Shown here one piece after another: positions 1 to 11,220 of a stretch of DNA of 64,000 bases. Both the position numbers and the translations under genes were made by a program. Positions within the stretch are counted from its first letter, which is position 1. Each line of letters opens with the position of its first letter. The notes under the pieces are model-generated. The model was not told the DNA's origin, made no database searches, and was given only the letters and a program-made list of their open reading frames with translations. The DNA comes from Plantibacter elymi (nom. nud.) (GTDB lineage Bacteria; Actinomycetota; Actinomycetes; Actinomycetales; Microbacteriaceae), in contig NZ_FXWJ01000002.1 in the NCBI RefSeq assembly GCF_900177795.1, positions 620,001 through 684,000 of the forward strand, given 5' to 3'.

Positions 1-414
1 GAAGCGCTCGGCCGCCGTGGCGAGTGAGACCCGGCCGAGGTCGTCGAGCGGGATCCAGAGCGGGGCTGCACCCTCGTGGCGCTCGAGCCATTCGACGGTG
101 TCGAGCGTGGCGTGGTGCTCCCCCGCCGGTGCGAGTACGGCGGCGCGGCGTCGATCCTGCTGGCGGTGCCAGTAGAGCCCCTTGAGGGCGAGGTTGATGG
201 ATTCGGTGCCGCCGGAGGTGAAGACGAGTTCGATGGGGTCGCACCCGAGGGTCGCTGCGACCCGCTCACGTGCCTCTTCGAGGAGGCGGCGGGCCTGTTG
301 CCCGGGGCCGTGGATGGAGGCCGGGTTGCCGACGGTCGCCATCGCGGACGCGTAGGCCTCGATCACCTCGGATCGCACCGGGGTCGTCGCGGCGTGGTCC
401 AGGTACACCACCAT
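1..414 (-). CDS. Cysteine desulfurase, N-terminal part (runs off left edge)
   Basis: The first 138 residues of a PLP-dependent class V aminotransferase-fold cysteine desulfurase (NifS/IscS type) are visible; the rest lies beyond base 1. The N-terminus carries the family motif YLDHAATTP (residues 4-12), the cofactor-binding loop TSGGTES (66-72) and EHHA (98-101), whose histidine stacks on the PLP ring. The family takes sulfur from L-cysteine for Fe-S clusters or tRNA thiolation. The ATG at 414 places the motif at the usual distance from the N-terminus. It is divergent from glgX with 68 bases between. The PLP lysine and persulfide cysteine are outside the window, so IscS, SufS and NifS types cannot be told apart. 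Confidence 0.93.
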   Translation of the reverse strand, partial: MVVYLDHAATTPVRSEVIEAYASAMATVGNPASIHGPGQQARRLLEEARERVAATLGCDPIELVFTSGGTESINLALKGLYWHRQQDRRRAAVLAPAGEHHATLDTVEWLERHEGAAPLWIPLDDLGRVSLATAAERF

Positions 415-469
415 GCCGCTCCTCCCCTCGCCGCGGTGTCCGCGGATCTTCGCGCACTCCCGCACTCAC

Positions 470-475
470 TACTGT
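470..475 (+). promoter_or_regulatory. Candidate -10 hexamer of a leaderless glgX promoter
   Basis: TACTGT ends exactly 7 bases before the glgX ATG, and no Shine-Dalgarno sequence is present. A start site 7 bases after the hexamer would put the mRNA 5' end on the A of the ATG. No convincing -35 box is visible, so this rests on the -10 and the geometry, which recurs at four other genes here. Confidence 0.4.
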
Positions 476-482
476 AGAACCC

Positions 483-2525
483 ATGAACGCTGGTGACCCC
501 TTCCACGATCTCGGCGTCCGCCTCGGCCCGTCCGGTGGTGAGCTCCGTGTGTGGTCCGAGCACGCGGATGCCCTCGAACTCGTGATCTTCGACGACAAGG
601 ATCTGAACTGGATCACCCACTCGGTCGAGATGACCCGAGACGACGATGGAATCTGGAGTGGGAGTTCCGAGGAGCTGGTGCTCGGCCGACGCTACGCGGT
701 CCGCGCTTCCGGGCCGTCCTCGCCGAACAACGCTTTCGACCCGAGCCTGCTGCTGCTCGACCCCTACGCCCGCGGCCTCGCCCGGGTGTCGGCCGAGCAG
801 TGGCGTTCCGTCGTCGTCGACGACGCGTTCGACTGGGGCGGTGTGCAGAAACCCCGTGTCCCGCTCGACAGGACCGTCGTGTACGAGGCGCACGTCAAGG
901 GGCTGAGCAAGCTGCACCCGGATGTCCCGGAGGAGCTGCGGGGCACGTATGCGGGCCTCGCCCACCCCGCGATGATCGCGCATCTGCACGATCTCGGCGT
1001 GACGAGCGTCGAACTGCTGCCGGTGCACGCGTTCACCTCTGAGCAACGTCTCATCAAGCAGGGCCTCGTCAACTACTGGGGCTACAACACCCTGAACTTC
1101 TTCAGTCCACACGCCTCCTACGCGACGAAGACGGCTCAGGCGGGTGGAGCGGACGAGGTCCTCCGCGAGTTCAAGGGCATGGTGAAGCTGCTGCACCAGG
1201 CCGGCCTCGAGGTCATCCTCGACGTCGTCTACAACCACACCGCCGAGGAGGGCCCCGGCGGCCCCCGCACGAGCTTCCGCGGCATCGACAACGCGACCTA
1301 CTACCGTCAGGACGCCACCGGCGCCTACATCGACGTGACGGGCTGCGGCAACACCGTGGACTTCGGCCACCCGGTCCCGCAGCAGCTCGTACTCGACTCG
1401 TTGCGGTACTGGGCGGACGAGGTGCAGATCGACGGCTTCCGCTTCGACCTCGCCGCGACGCTCGGTCGGAACGAGGCGGTCGAGTTCACGCCCGACCACC
1501 CCCTGCTCGAAGCGATCGTCCACGACCCGTCGCTCGTCGACGCGAAGATGATCGCCGAGCCCTGGGACGTCGGCATGGGCGGCTGGCAGACGGGGAACTT
1601 CCCCGCCGGTTGGCACGAGTGGAACGACCGGTACCGGGATCGCGTCCGGAACTTCTGGCTCTCCGACATCGACTACGCGAGGCGGGCGGACGCCCCGGTC
1701 GGGATCGGCGGGTTCGCGACCCGTCTGGCCGGATCGAGCAACACCTTCTCCGCTGAGCGCGGTCCGTTGGCCTCCGTCAACTTCATCACGGCCCACGACG
1801 GGTTCACCCTGGCCGACCTCGTCTCGTACGACGTCAAGCACAACGTCGGGAACGGCGAGTCCAACCGCGACGGGACGGACAACAACCGTTCCTTCAACCA
1901 CGGTGCCGAGGGCCCGACGGACGACCCCGCGATCCTCGCCGCTCGTCGCAAGGCGATGCGGAACCTGCTCGGTACGCTCCTCCTCTCGGCAGGTGTCCCG
2001 ATGCTCACGGCGGGCGACGAGTTCGGGCGGAGTCAGCGCGGTAACAACAACGCCTACTGTCACGACTCCGAGCTGACGTGGGTCGGATGGACGAGGGAGC
2101 CCTGGCAGGACCAGTTGCTCGCGCACAGCCGTCGGCTCCTCGAACTCCGGCGCGAACACCCCGCCCTCCGACCGGAGCACTTCGCCGCCGCCGGGACGAC
2201 GGTGCCCGGCGCGAGCGTCATGGACTGGTTCGACGCCTCGGGCGCGACCATGAGCACCGAGGACTGGACGAGCCCGCGGAACCGGACGTTGCAGTTCTTC
2301 TCGACCAGCACGCCGGAGTCAGAGGACCTCGACCGCGTGCTGCTCATCGTGCACGGCGTCGAGCAGCCGGTCGAGGTCACCCTGCCCGAGCACGAGGGCG
2401 TGACCGCGTTCGTGCGCATCTGGAACTCCGCGGACGACGCACCGATGTCCGAGGAGGAGCAGTTCCTCCCCGGCCAGACGGTCCCGGTCTCGGCCACGTC
2501 GATGCAGCTCTTCCGAGCCGTCTGA
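483..2525 (+). CDS. glgX: Glycogen debranching enzyme GlgX
   Basis: 680 residues. GlgX (GH13_11, isoamylase type) hydrolyses alpha-1,6 links in phosphorylase-limit glycogen, releasing short linear maltodextrins. An N-terminal CBM48-like beta domain covers about residues 10-100, followed by the catalytic barrel. The GH13 triad is visible: nucleophile D322 in RFDLA, acid/base E359 in AEPWD and D439 in HDGFTL; the GlgX-typical DNNRSFNHG loop follows. The reading frame stays open up to base 270, but the ATG at 483 fits the family N-terminus and lies past the divergent desulfurase start. There is no ribosome binding site, which suggests a leaderless mRNA. Glycogen genes surround it; a YbaK-type gene follows after 2 bases. 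Confidence 0.95.
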   Translation: MNAGDPFHDLGVRLGPSGGELRVWSEHADALELVIFDDKDLNWITHSVEMTRDDDGIWSGSSEELVLGRRYAVRASGPSSPNNAFDPSLLLLDPYARGLARVSAEQWRSVVVDDAFDWGGVQKPRVPLDRTVVYEAHVKGLSKLHPDVPEELRGTYAGLAHPAMIAHLHDLGVTSVELLPVHAFTSEQRLIKQGLVNYWGYNTLNFFSPHASYATKTAQAGGADEVLREFKGMVKLLHQAGLEVILDVVYNHTAEEGPGGPRTSFRGIDNATYYRQDATGAYIDVTGCGNTVDFGHPVPQQLVLDSLRYWADEVQIDGFRFDLAATLGRNEAVEFTPDHPLLEAIVHDPSLVDAKMIAEPWDVGMGGWQTGNFPAGWHEWNDRYRDRVRNFWLSDIDYARRADAPVGIGGFATRLAGSSNTFSAERGPLASVNFITAHDGFTLADLVSYDVKHNVGNGESNRDGTDNNRSFNHGAEGPTDDPAILAARRKAMRNLLGTLLLSAGVPMLTAGDEFGRSQRGNNNAYCHDSELTWVGWTREPWQDQLLAHSRRLLELRREHPALRPEHFAAAGTTVPGASVMDWFDASGATMSTEDWTSPRNRTLQFFSTSTPESEDLDRVLLIVHGVEQPVEVTLPEHEGVTAFVRIWNSADDAPMSEEEQFLPGQTVPVSATSMQLFRAV

Positions 2526-2527
2526 CG

Positions 2528-3019
2528 ATGGCGAAACGCAGGGCCGAGGGTGGCGGCACCCCGGCGACGGTGACGTTGACCTCGCTGGGCATCCCCTTCA
2601 CCCCGCGGTCCTACCACCACGACCCGTCGGTGACGGCCTTCGGTCTCGAAGCCGCCACGGCGCTCGGGGTCGACCCGCCCAGGGTGTTCAAGACCCTGCT
2701 GGCGGAGGTGGACGGGTCGCTCGTCGTCGCGATCGTCCCGGTCGCCGACCAACTCGACCTCAAGGCGCTCGCGGCGGCCCTCGACGGGAAGCGGGCGACG
2801 ATGGCGGATCCTGCCGTCGCCGAGCGGAAGACGGGCTACGTGGTCGGCGGCATCAGCCCGATCGGGCAGCGCACCACGCTCCCGACGGTGCTCGACGAGA
2901 GCGCCTTCGAGCACGAGACGGTGTTGGTCTCAGGTGGTCGGCGCGGGTTCGACCTCGAACTCGCCCCGTCCGACCTCGGAACGGCCGTCGCCGCCGTCGT
3001 CGCGCGGATCGCCAGATAG
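2528..3019 (+). CDS. ybaK: YbaK/EbsC-type Cys-tRNA(Pro) deacylase
   Basis: 163 residues, the size of the YbaK/ProX single-domain editing family, which hydrolyses Cys-tRNA(Pro) made in error by prolyl-tRNA synthetase. Family features seen are the FKTLL segment (about residues 54-58), containing the conserved lysine, and the YVVGGISPIGQR loop (about 98-109). The ATG lies 2 bases after the glgX stop, so the genes are probably co-transcribed. No functional link to glycogen is obvious, so this looks like positional coupling only. It is convergent with glgP, 57 bases away. Aminoacyl-tRNA specificity cannot be read from sequence alone. Confidence 0.9.
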   Translation: MAKRRAEGGGTPATVTLTSLGIPFTPRSYHHDPSVTAFGLEAATALGVDPPRVFKTLLAEVDGSLVVAIVPVADQLDLKALAAALDGKRATMADPAVAERKTGYVVGGISPIGQRTTLPTVLDESAFEHETVLVSGGRRGFDLELAPSDLGTAVAAVVARIAR

Positions 3020-3076
3020 TCGGATCCCTCGACGCACCGGTCCGAGGGTCGCACCGGCGCGTCGGAGGAGATCGCC

Positions 3077-5650
3077 CTACTGGTCCGCCACGGCGACGAG
3101 CCCGAGTTCCGCGGGGGTGAGGAGCAGCTCGTGTCTCGGCACGATGCGCACCGTGTAGCCGAACCCGCCGGCCCGATCGAGGGGAAGCGTCCCGGCGTAC
3201 TCGAGCGTGTGCTCCGGCCGACTCGTCGACGGGGACTGCTGCTGCTCGAGCGGCTGCGTCCGGATGTCGAGCAGTTCTCCCCCGGCACCGGGTACCCCGC
3301 AGACCACCTCGACGGTCACGTCCTCGGGTGACAGCGATCCCAGCTGGACGTAGGCGCGCAGCCGCAGCACGTCACCGACCTGCGGGACCGCGTCGACGCC
3401 GCCGCTCTCGACATGGGCGACCGCCAGCTGCGGCCAGGCCTCGCGGACCCGCTGCTTGTAGGCCGCCAGCTCGCGCGCCCGCTGCTGATCAGACGCGTTC
3501 AGCTCGCGCTCCATCGCCGCCGCCGGGAGGTACATGCGCTCCGTGTACTCGCGGACCATGCGGTCGGCGCTGAGTGGTTCGGACAGCGTCGAGATCGTGT
3601 GTCGCACCATCTGCATCCAACGCTGCGGCAGACCGTCGTCCCCGCGCTCGTAGAACCGCGGCACCAGCTGGTGCTCGAGGATCTCGTACAGCGCTGTGGC
3701 CTCGAGGGCGTCGCGTTCCTCGTCATCCGCCGCCCCGTCCGCCGATGGGATGACCCAACCGTTCTCGCCGTCCGCGTACTCGTTCCACCATCCGTCGAGG
3801 ATCGACAGGTTCAGGGCCCCGTTGAGTGCGGCCTTCATGCCGGACGTTCCGCAGGCCTCGAGCGGACGCAGCGGGTTGTTCAACCACACGTCACAGCCGG
3901 GGTAGAGCGTCTTGGCCATCCCGATGCCGTAGTCCGGCAGGAAGACGATGCGCGATCGGAGCTCGGGATCCTGGGCGAACTGCACGAGGCGCTGGATGAG
4001 CCGCTTGCCGTCGTCGTCCGCCGGGTGCGCCTTGCCCGCGACGACGATCTGGACGGGCCGTTCGGGGTGGAGCAGGATCGCGCGCAGTCGATCGGGATCG
4101 CGCAGCATGAGGGTGAGCCGCTTGTAGCTCGGCACGCGCCGGGCGAACCCGATCGTCAACACCTCGGGGTCGAGCAGTTCGTCGATCCAGGACGGGAGCA
4201 CCGCCTGCGGGTTCTGGCTCCGATACCCGTCGGCGATCCGACGCCGCACGTCGGCGACGAGGCGCTCCCGCATCCCGTGCTTCCGCGACCAGAGCTCGGC
4301 GTCCGAGAGCGACGGATCGGACCAGTCCGCTCGACTCGTGTCGGTCGTCCCCCACCGGTCCACGGCGAGGTCGACGAGCGACGGATCCGTCCAGCTCGGG
4401 GCGTGGACTCCGTTCGTGATCGACGTGATCGGCACGTCCGAGACGTCGAAGCCGGGCCAGAGGCCTCGGAACATCGCGCGGCTCACCTCGCCGTGCAACC
4501 GACTGACGCCGTTCGCGCGCTGCGCCAGACGCAGGCCCATGATCGCCAGGTTGAACACGTCGGCCGAGCCGCCGTTCGCCGTCTCGTCGCCGAGTGCGAG
4601 GACGTCCGGTGCGGCGACGCCCGGGAGCAGGTCACCGCTGAAGTAGCGCGTGATCACCTCGCGGTCGAACCGGTCGATCCCGGCCGGAACGGGGGTGTGC
4701 GTCGTGAAGACGGTCCCGCCCCGCACGAGCTGCAGCGCCTCATCGAAGGAGAGTCCGTTCCCGACGAGGTCGCTGATCCGCTCGAGCCCCAGGAAACCGG
4801 CGTGGCCTTCGTTGGAGTGGTAGACCTGCGGCAACGCGTGGTCGGTGAGCTCGCTCCACTGCTTGATCGCTCGGACGCCGCCGATGCCGAGGAGGAGTTC
4901 CTGCAGCAGTCGATGCTCGCCGCCACCGCCGTACAACCGGTCCGTCACCCCGCGCAGGTCGGCGACGTTCTCGGGGATGTCCGTGTCGAGCAGCAGCAGT
5001 GGCACCCGACCGACCTCGGCGATCCAGACCCGTGCCGACAGGCTCCGGTCGTCGGGGAGCGCCAGGGTGACGGTGACCGGTGTCCCGTCCGGTTCCCGGA
5101 GCACCGTGACCGGGAGTCCGTCGGGGTCCTGCACGGGATAGGACTCCTGCTGCCAGCCGTCGTTCGTGATCGACTGCGCGAAGTATCCGGAGCGGTAGAG
5201 GAGACCCACGCCGACGAGCGGCACACCCAGGTCGGACGCGCTCTTCAGGTGGTCGCCGGCGAGGATGCCGAGGCCGCCCGAATACTGCGGCAGGGCCGCG
5301 GCGATACCGAATTCGGGCGAGAAGTAGGCGATCGTCTGCGGTTTCGGGTCCGGGAGGCCCTGGTACCACCGCGGCTCTTCCAGGTATCGGCGGAGGTCGG
5401 CGTGCAAGGCGTCGGCCCGGCCGACGAAGTCCGCGTCGGCGGCGAGTTCCGCCAGTCGCTCCGGTGTCACGAGTCCGAGGCCGCTGATCGGATCGTGGTC
5501 GGACTCGCGCCAGACGTCCGGCGCGATCTCGTCGAACAGGCGCTGCGTCGGCTCGTGCCACGACCACCGCAGGTTCGCAGCGAGGGCGGTGAGCGAGGTC
5601 AGGGACTCGGGGATGAGCGCGCGGACGGTAAACCTGCGGATAGCCTTCAC
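3077..5650 (-). CDS. glgP: Alpha-glucan (glycogen) phosphorylase
   Basis: 857 residues, matching the actinobacterial alpha-glucan phosphorylase subfamily rather than the classical E. coli MalP/GlgP branch. It phosphorolyses alpha-1,4-glucan ends to glucose-1-phosphate. It begins with a DUF3417-like segment (residues 10-120, ANLRWSWH), followed by the GT35 fold; EACGTSGMK holds the probable PLP lysine K606. The start is GTG at 5650 and no ribosome binding site precedes it. A TAGAGT hexamer ends 6 bases upstream, consistent with a leaderless transcript. It faces ybaK and is divergent from glgE with about 170 bases between. Together with GlgX it forms the glycogen breakdown pair. Confidence 0.95.
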   Translation of the reverse strand: MKAIRRFTVRALIPESLTSLTALAANLRWSWHEPTQRLFDEIAPDVWRESDHDPISGLGLVTPERLAELAADADFVGRADALHADLRRYLEEPRWYQGLPDPKPQTIAYFSPEFGIAAALPQYSGGLGILAGDHLKSASDLGVPLVGVGLLYRSGYFAQSITNDGWQQESYPVQDPDGLPVTVLREPDGTPVTVTLALPDDRSLSARVWIAEVGRVPLLLLDTDIPENVADLRGVTDRLYGGGGEHRLLQELLLGIGGVRAIKQWSELTDHALPQVYHSNEGHAGFLGLERISDLVGNGLSFDEALQLVRGGTVFTTHTPVPAGIDRFDREVITRYFSGDLLPGVAAPDVLALGDETANGGSADVFNLAIMGLRLAQRANGVSRLHGEVSRAMFRGLWPGFDVSDVPITSITNGVHAPSWTDPSLVDLAVDRWGTTDTSRADWSDPSLSDAELWSRKHGMRERLVADVRRRIADGYRSQNPQAVLPSWIDELLDPEVLTIGFARRVPSYKRLTLMLRDPDRLRAILLHPERPVQIVVAGKAHPADDDGKRLIQRLVQFAQDPELRSRIVFLPDYGIGMAKTLYPGCDVWLNNPLRPLEACGTSGMKAALNGALNLSILDGWWNEYADGENGWVIPSADGAADDEERDALEATALYEILEHQLVPRFYERGDDGLPQRWMQMVRHTISTLSEPLSADRMVREYTERMYLPAAAMERELNASDQQRARELAAYKQRVREAWPQLAVAHVESGGVDAVPQVGDVLRLRAYVQLGSLSPEDVTVEVVCGVPGAGGELLDIRTQPLEQQQSPSTSRPEHTLEYAGTLPLDRAGGFGYTVRIVPRHELLLTPAELGLVAVADQ

Positions 5651-5656
5651 GCGCTC

Positions 5657-5662
5657 ACTCTA
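5657..5662 (-). promoter_or_regulatory. Candidate -10 hexamer of a leaderless glgP promoter
   Basis: On the minus strand TAGAGT is followed by 6 bases and then the GTG start of glgP. The absence of a Shine-Dalgarno sequence and the -10-to-start distance fit a leaderless mRNA. The -35 region is not recognisable. Confidence 0.4.
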
Positions 5663-5822
5663 TGGCAACCGCGGAACGCACCCGAACGCTCATCGGGCGG
5701 TCGCCCGGGACACGGCAGCGCCCGAGGCCTTAGCATGACGCGCGACACCCCGCGCGCCCCTTCATCGGTGGTCGTTTCGCGGTACGGTCGGACCAGTGGC
5801 ACCGAAGGAGATGGAACGCACT

Positions 5823-7873
5823 ATGCCGAAGTCAGTACCGCAGTCCTCCACCGTCGACGACGCCGTACCGGTGTCGCTCACGCTGTCCCCGAGCATCGGG
5901 CGCATCCCGATCCTTAATCCGACCCCCTCGGTCGAAGGTGGCCGCTGGCCGGCCAAGGCGTTCGCGGGCGAGGTGGTGCCGTTCGGTGCGACCGCGTTCC
6001 GCGAAGGACACGACCTCATCGGTGTCGAGCTCCTGCTCACCGATCCGCGCGGGAAGACGGTCGCGCATCGGATGGCTCCGGGCGCCCCGGGCACCGACCG
6101 CTTCGAGGTCGAGGTCCAACTCGCGACGGAGGGCACCTGGCGATACCAGGTCCGCGCCTTCGCCGACGAGTTCGCGACCTGGGAGCACAACGCCCGGGTC
6201 AAGATCGAGGCCGGTGTCGACGTCGAGCTCATGTACCTCATCGGCGCGGAACTCCTCGAGCGCGCCGCGTCGGACAAGCTCCGCCCGGCGAAGGACCGCC
6301 GCTTCCTCACCGCCGCCGCCAAGCTCCTCCGCGACACCGACGCCAAGCCGGAAACCCGGTTCGCGGTGCTCGACGACCCCGAACTCCTGGCCATCGCCGA
6401 TCGCCGACCGTTCGCCGGCCTCACCAGCGCGAGCGACGAGCGGGTGGTCCGCGTCGAGCGCACCCGGGCCGGCGTCGGTTCCTGGTACGAGTTCTTCCCG
6501 CGGTCGGAGGGTGCCGAGCGGAACCCGGACGGCTCCTGGACGTCGGGCACCTTCCGCAGCGCAGCCGGGCGGTTGCCGGCCGTCGCCGCGATGGGGTTCG
6601 ACGTCCTCTACCTGCCGCCCATCCACCCCATCGGCGTGACGTTCCGCAAGGGACCGAACAACACCCTCACACCCGGCGAGCACGACCCGGGCTCCCCCTG
6701 GGCGATCGGTGGTGCCGCGGGCGGTCATGACGCGATCCATCCCGACCTCGGCACGGAGAAGGACTTCGTCGCCTTCGTCCGCCAGGCGAAGAAGGTCGGC
6801 CTGGAGGTCGCCCTCGATCTCGCCCTCCAGGCGTCGCCGGACCACCCCTGGGTGACCGAGCACCCCGAGTGGTTCACGACCCTCCCCGACGGCACGATCG
6901 CGTACGCCGAGAACCCGCCGAAGAAGTACCAGGACATCTACCCGGTCAACTTCGACAACGACCCCGAGGGCATCCGGGCCGAGGTGTTGCGCATCGTCCG
7001 CCACTGGATCTCGCTCGGCGTCCGCATCTTCCGCGTCGACAACCCCCACACCAAGCCGCTCGACTTCTGGGAGTGGTTGCTCGCGACCGTCAACCGGACG
7101 GACCCCGACGTCGTGTTCCTCGCAGAGGCCTTCACCCGTCCGGCCCTGCTGCAGGGTCTGGCGAAGGTCGGGTTCCAGCAGAGCTACACCTACTTCACCT
7201 GGCGCAACACGAAGGAGGAGCTCGAGGAGTTCCTCGGTGCGGCAGCGACCGAGACCGCCGACTTCCTCCGGCCCAACCTGTTCGTCAACACCCCCGACAT
7301 CCTCACCGAGTACCTCCAGTTCGGTGGCCGGGCGGCGTACAAGGTGCGTGCGGCGATCGCCGCGACCGCCGCGCCGACGTGGGGGGTCTACGCCGGGTAC
7401 GAGCTCATCGAGAACGTCGCCCGTCCCGGTGCCGAGGAGAACATCGACAGCGAGAAGTTCGAGTACCGTCCGCGGGACTGGGCCGCTGCGGAAACCGCCG
7501 GCACCTCGCTGTCGCCGTACCTCACTCTGCTCAACCAGATCCGGCGTGCGCATCCCGCCCTCCGGCAGTTGCGCAACATCAGCTTCCACTGGAGCGACGA
7601 CGACCAGATCCTCGTCTTCAGCAAGCATCTCGATCAGCGGTTCACCGGCACCGGTGAGCACGACACCCTGCTCGTCGTCGCCAACCTCGATCCGCACTCG
7701 GTCCGACAGACCATGGTGCACCTCGACCAGACCGTGTTCGGTGGTGTCCCGGGCGGCAGCTTCGACGTCACGGACCTCGTCACGGGAGCCGAGTGGATCT
7801 GGTCCGACAGCAACTTCGTGCGCCTCGACGCCTTCACCGAGCCCGTGCACATCCTGAGCGTGAGGATCCGACC

Positions 7874-7877
<4 letters not shown>
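5823..7877 (+). CDS. glgE: Alpha-1,4-glucan:maltose-1-phosphate maltosyltransferase
   Basis: 684 residues. GlgE (GH13_3) transfers maltosyl units from alpha-maltose-1-phosphate to glucan ends. An N-terminal beta-sandwich (about residues 15-130) and helical segment precede the barrel; nucleophile D406 lies in FRVDNPHTK and general acid E435 in FLAEAF, both in GlgE-specific contexts. Three in-frame starts exist: GTG 5796, ATG 5811 and ATG 5823. AAGGAG at 5805-5810 abuts 5811 and lies 12 bases before 5823, so 5823 is preferred. The stop overlaps the glgB start in ATGA, implying translational coupling. The usual maltose-1-phosphate makers (TreS and Pep2/Mak) are not in the window. Confidence 0.95.
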
Positions 7878-10165
<2,288 letters not shown>

Positions 10166-10191
10166 CCAGGCTTCCGGAGCACCCGGATGCA

Positions 10192-10231
10192 CGACGAAGG
10201 CCCGCCTCCCTCAGGAGGCGGGCCTTCGTCG
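10192..10231. terminator. Bidirectional intrinsic terminator between glgB and trx-TPR gene
   Basis: A perfect 18-base inverted repeat (arms 10192-10209 and 10214-10231) with a 4-base loop CTCA lies between two convergent genes. The very GC-rich stem lacks a long U tract, as usual in high-GC actinobacteria. It can serve both transcripts. Confidence 0.85.
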
Positions 10232-10239
10232 CGTATCGG

Positions 10240-11220
10240 TCAGTAGAGGAGGCCGGTCAACCGGGCCCTGGCCTTCATGACGCGCGGATCAGTGACGCCG
10301 GCGACTTGGAACAGCTCGAGCAGGCGCGTCCGGACGGTGTCCTTGCCCGACTGATCGAGGTCGGGGAACAGCGTCAGCAGACGGTCGAAGGCGTCCTCGA
10401 GGTGTCCTCCGGAGAGGTCGAGGTCGGCGACGGTCAGCTGGGCGTCGAGGTCGTCGGGAGCGGCGGCCGCTCGCCCGCGGATCTCATCGAGGGTCTTCCC
10501 CGTGAGGCGGTGCAGCAGACGGACCTGGGCGAGGCCGGCCACGGCCATGTCGTCCTTCGGGTTCTGCGCGATGGCCTTCTCATACGCGGCGATGGCCGTC
10601 GGGTAGTCGGCGCGCTCGATGGCCTCATACGCCTCGGCGTGGAGGGGCGGCAGCGGCTCTTCCACGGGCTCGACGGGGGCTGCAGCGTCACCATCGGCGA
10701 CGACGGCCCGACCGGAGACCCCGTTCTGCTCGGCCAGCTGCAGCAGCTGCTCGATCACGTCGCGCACCTGCGACTCCGGGATCGCGCCGTTGAACATCGG
10801 CACCGGGCGTCCGCCCACGACGGCGACGACCATCGGGATCGACTGTGCCTGGAAGGCCTGGGAGAGCTGCGGGTTCGCGTCGACGTCCACCTTGGCGAGC
10901 ACGAAGCGGCCGGCGTATTCCGCGGCCAGGCGCTCGAGCACCGGCGAGAGCTGCTTGCACGGTCCGCACCATTCGGCCCAGAGGTCGATGACGACGGGCA
11001 CCACGGAGGACAGCTCGACGACCTGACCGAACCCGTCGTCCGTCGCGTCGAAGACCAGGGACGGGACCTGGACGGTCTGGTCGGTCGTCGCGCCGGGCGC
11101 TTCTGCAGGCGCGCCTGGCTGGGCCGGCGCACCGGCGGGCGGCGCCTGGTGGCGACGCGCGAGGCCGGAGAGGTCGACGGCACCGCGCAGGTGTGCTGCG
11201 CTCGGCTCCGCGGCACTCAC
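10240..11220 (-). CDS. Thioredoxin-domain protein with TPR tail (CnoX/YbbN-like)
   Basis: 326 residues. A Pro/Ala-rich linker (15-50) leads to a thioredoxin fold (about 55-160) with an intact WCGPC active site, C85 and C88; the cis-proline is in SIPMV. TPR-like helices (about 190-325) follow, including AIAAYEKAI. This architecture matches the CnoX/YbbN co-chaperone family, which in E. coli protects GroEL substrates from oxidation. E. coli CnoX itself lacks a redox-active CxxC, so this protein may still be an oxidoreductase. The GTG start overlaps the stop of the upstream membrane-protein gene in GTGA, implying coupled translation. No signal peptide is seen, so it is cytoplasmic. Confidence 0.85.
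   Translation of the reverse strand: MSAAEPSAAHLRGAVDLSGLARRHQAPPAGAPAQPGAPAEAPGATTDQTVQVPSLVFDATDDGFGQVVELSSVVPVVIDLWAEWCGPCKQLSPVLERLAAEYAGRFVLAKVDVDANPQLSQAFQAQSIPMVVAVVGGRPVPMFNGAIPESQVRDVIEQLLQLAEQNGVSGRAVVADGDAAAPVEPVEEPLPPLHAEAYEAIERADYPTAIAAYEKAIAQNPKDDMAVAGLAQVRLLHRLTGKTLDEIRGRAAAAPDDLDAQLTVADLDLSGGHLEDAFDRLLTLFPDLDQSGKDTVRTRLLELFQVAGVTDPRVMKARARLTGLLY

Noticed and set aside
363-2180. 605-residue minus-strand open frame opposite glgX
   Set aside because: Same antisense artefact; glgX has all active-site residues in the other strand.
3020-3076. CCCTCG/CGAGGG hairpin between ybaK and glgP as a terminator
   Set aside because: Only 6 pairs with an 11-base loop and no U tract; too weak to report in this GC content.
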